Source: Actinomycetota bacterium (GTDB lineage: Bacteria; Actinomycetota; Humimicrobiia; Humimicrobiales; Humimicrobiaceae). From it: DNA of 6,046 bases. Under the pieces are notes generated by a model. It saw nothing but the letters and a program-made list of their open reading frames with translations. It was not told the origin of the DNA and did not search any database. Positions 5,107-6,046 of the stretch are shown in pieces (position 1 is the stretch's first letter; every line of letters begins with the position of its first letter). Location of the stretch: assembly GCA_016783995.1 (NCBI GenBank), contig JADHVN010000087.1, positions 1 through 6,046 on the forward strand. The letters run 5' to 3'. The position numbers were made by a program, and so were the translations under genes.

Positions 5107-6046
5107 TTGACGCAAGATGATGATCCTTTGATATCAATTATCACTGTAAATTTTAACGGTAAGAAATTTTTAGGCAATCTTTTTAATTCCATACTTGATC
5201 TTAATTATTCACGTGAAAAAATCCAGATAATAATGGTAGATAATAATTCTACGGATGGTTCTGTAAAATTTGTGAAAAAAGAATTTCCGCAGGTAGAGAT
5301 AATTGCTCTTAAGGAAAATAAGGGCTATGCTGGAGGTAATAATGAAGGATTTAGCCGTTCAAAGGGGAAATATATAGCTCTTATAAATAACGATTGTGCA
5401 GTTGAAAAAGACTGGCTGTCTGAGATGCTGTCTATATTCAGGCAATCTACTGATAATTCTAAAATAGGAGTGGTGGGCTCTAAAGTAGTTTTTTATTACC
5501 ATTATCTACCTCTTCAACTGATTACAAATAGCAAGAATCAAAAAGAGATGGGTGATAGTAGAAAATCCAGGAGACTGGGTGTTCAAATATATGATGTAAA
5601 AGCTGGTAATGCTGAAAATAATATTAGTTACCGAAGCATTTTAAATGAAAGTGTTAAGTATCTGGATGGATTTTATCCTGCAGAATCAGATGAAAAGGGG
5701 AAAATCTATCATTGGTCACAGGATAATGCCATTCTGGCCGTACCAATAGAGAATCTAAATAAGAACCTGGAGATACAGTTTAAGGTATCATCATATCTTT
5801 CACCCAATCATTTACAGCTGGTAGTAGGTGAAGAAATATTTAAAGATTTTGAGGTTTCAAGGAAATCTAAAACTGTAAAAATAAAGATTCCAAAGAGATT
5901 TTTTACTTACAGGAAAGACATTATCAATAGTTGCGGGATCAAGATAAATAAATCCTTTTACAGTATGGATAGGGGTTTTGAGAGTTTCGATGAAGGACAA
6001 TATAACCGGGTAGAAGAAGTCTTTGGACTCTCCGGGAGCAGCTTTA
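5107..6046 (+). CDS. GT2 family glycosyltransferase with inserted domain (3' partial, TTG start)
   Basis: The frame is open for 313 codons to the right edge, so the C-terminus is missing. GT-A motifs: VNFNG (14-18), VDNNSTDGS (44-52), ENKGYAGGNN (70-79), INND (93-96) as the metal-binding DxD equivalent, DWL (102-104) and IGVVGSKVVFY (120-130). In ordinary family members the INSAG-like segment follows closely; here INSCG is at 273-277, then DRG (288-290), DEGQY (295-299) and VFGLSGSSF (305-313). About 140 residues (131-272) are therefore inserted in the catalytic domain. The insert contains DGFYPAES (187-194), a YHWSQDNAILAVP segment (201-213) and alternating hydrophobic stretches that look like a beta-sandwich. 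The start is TTG, fixed by an in-frame stop directly upstream and a good ribosome binding site. It probably adds a sugar to the same glycan as its neighbours; donor unknown. The catalytic acidic motif lies beyond the window. Confidence 0.9.
   Translation, partial: MTQDDDPLISIITVNFNGKKFLGNLFNSILDLNYSREKIQIIMVDNNSTDGSVKFVKKEFPQVEIIALKENKGYAGGNNEGFSRSKGKYIALINNDCAVEKDWLSEMLSIFRQSTDNSKIGVVGSKVVFYYHYLPLQLITNSKNQKEMGDSRKSRRLGVQIYDVKAGNAENNISYRSILNESVKYLDGFYPAESDEKGKIYHWSQDNAILAVPIENLNKNLEIQFKVSSYLSPNHLQLVVGEEIFKDFEVSRKSKTVKIKIPKRFFTYRKDIINSCGIKINKSFYSMDRGFESFDEGQYNRVEEVFGLSGSSF

Noticed and set aside
4899..5120. Plus-strand open frame of 73 codons overlapping the SMR-like gene
   Set aside because: It is out of frame with the membrane protein, which has clear family features, and runs into the start of the next glycosyltransferase; its product resembles nothing recognisable.

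Overview
The window is a stretch of AT-rich bacterial DNA (about one third G+C by eye). All supported genes lie on the + strand and most are tightly packed. Three genes have clear Shine-Dalgarno sites, and one starts with TTG. Most of the content belongs to a surface-glycan cluster (O-antigen, capsule or similar): several cytoplasmic glycosyltransferases and a small four-helix membrane protein of the kind that moves lipid-linked sugars. The sequence alone does not fix the organism. Low G+C and this style of glycosyltransferase would fit a deep-branching or candidate-phylum anaerobe, or a low-G+C Gram-positive relative, but that is only a guess.

Layout. At 1-174 is the 3' end of a gene whose product ends in a short coiled coil and a basic tail. 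At 291-987 is a two-gene cassette, an MNT nucleotidyltransferase overlapping a HEPN protein; this is the classic pairing of a HEPN/MNT toxin-antitoxin or AMPylation module. A perfect 13-base inverted repeat lies in the two AT-rich spacers around it. At 1112-2239 is a GT2 glycosyltransferase. At 2328-4634 is a long GT4 glycosyltransferase fused to what looks like a degenerate methyltransferase fold and a helical C-terminal region. At 4696-5073 is an SMR/EamA-like protein that lacks the drug-exporter glutamate. From 5107 to the right edge is a second GT2 enzyme, incomplete, with a TTG start and a large insertion inside its catalytic domain.

How the genes may work together. The glycosyltransferases would add sugars to a lipid-linked or protein-linked glycan at the inner face of the membrane, and the small membrane protein would flip a polyprenyl-phosphate sugar. 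The HEPN/MNT pair has no evident role in that pathway and looks like a passenger cassette between glycan genes. No tRNA, rRNA, CRISPR array, insertion sequence or convincing rho-independent terminator was seen, and no gene-free gap exceeds 125 bases.
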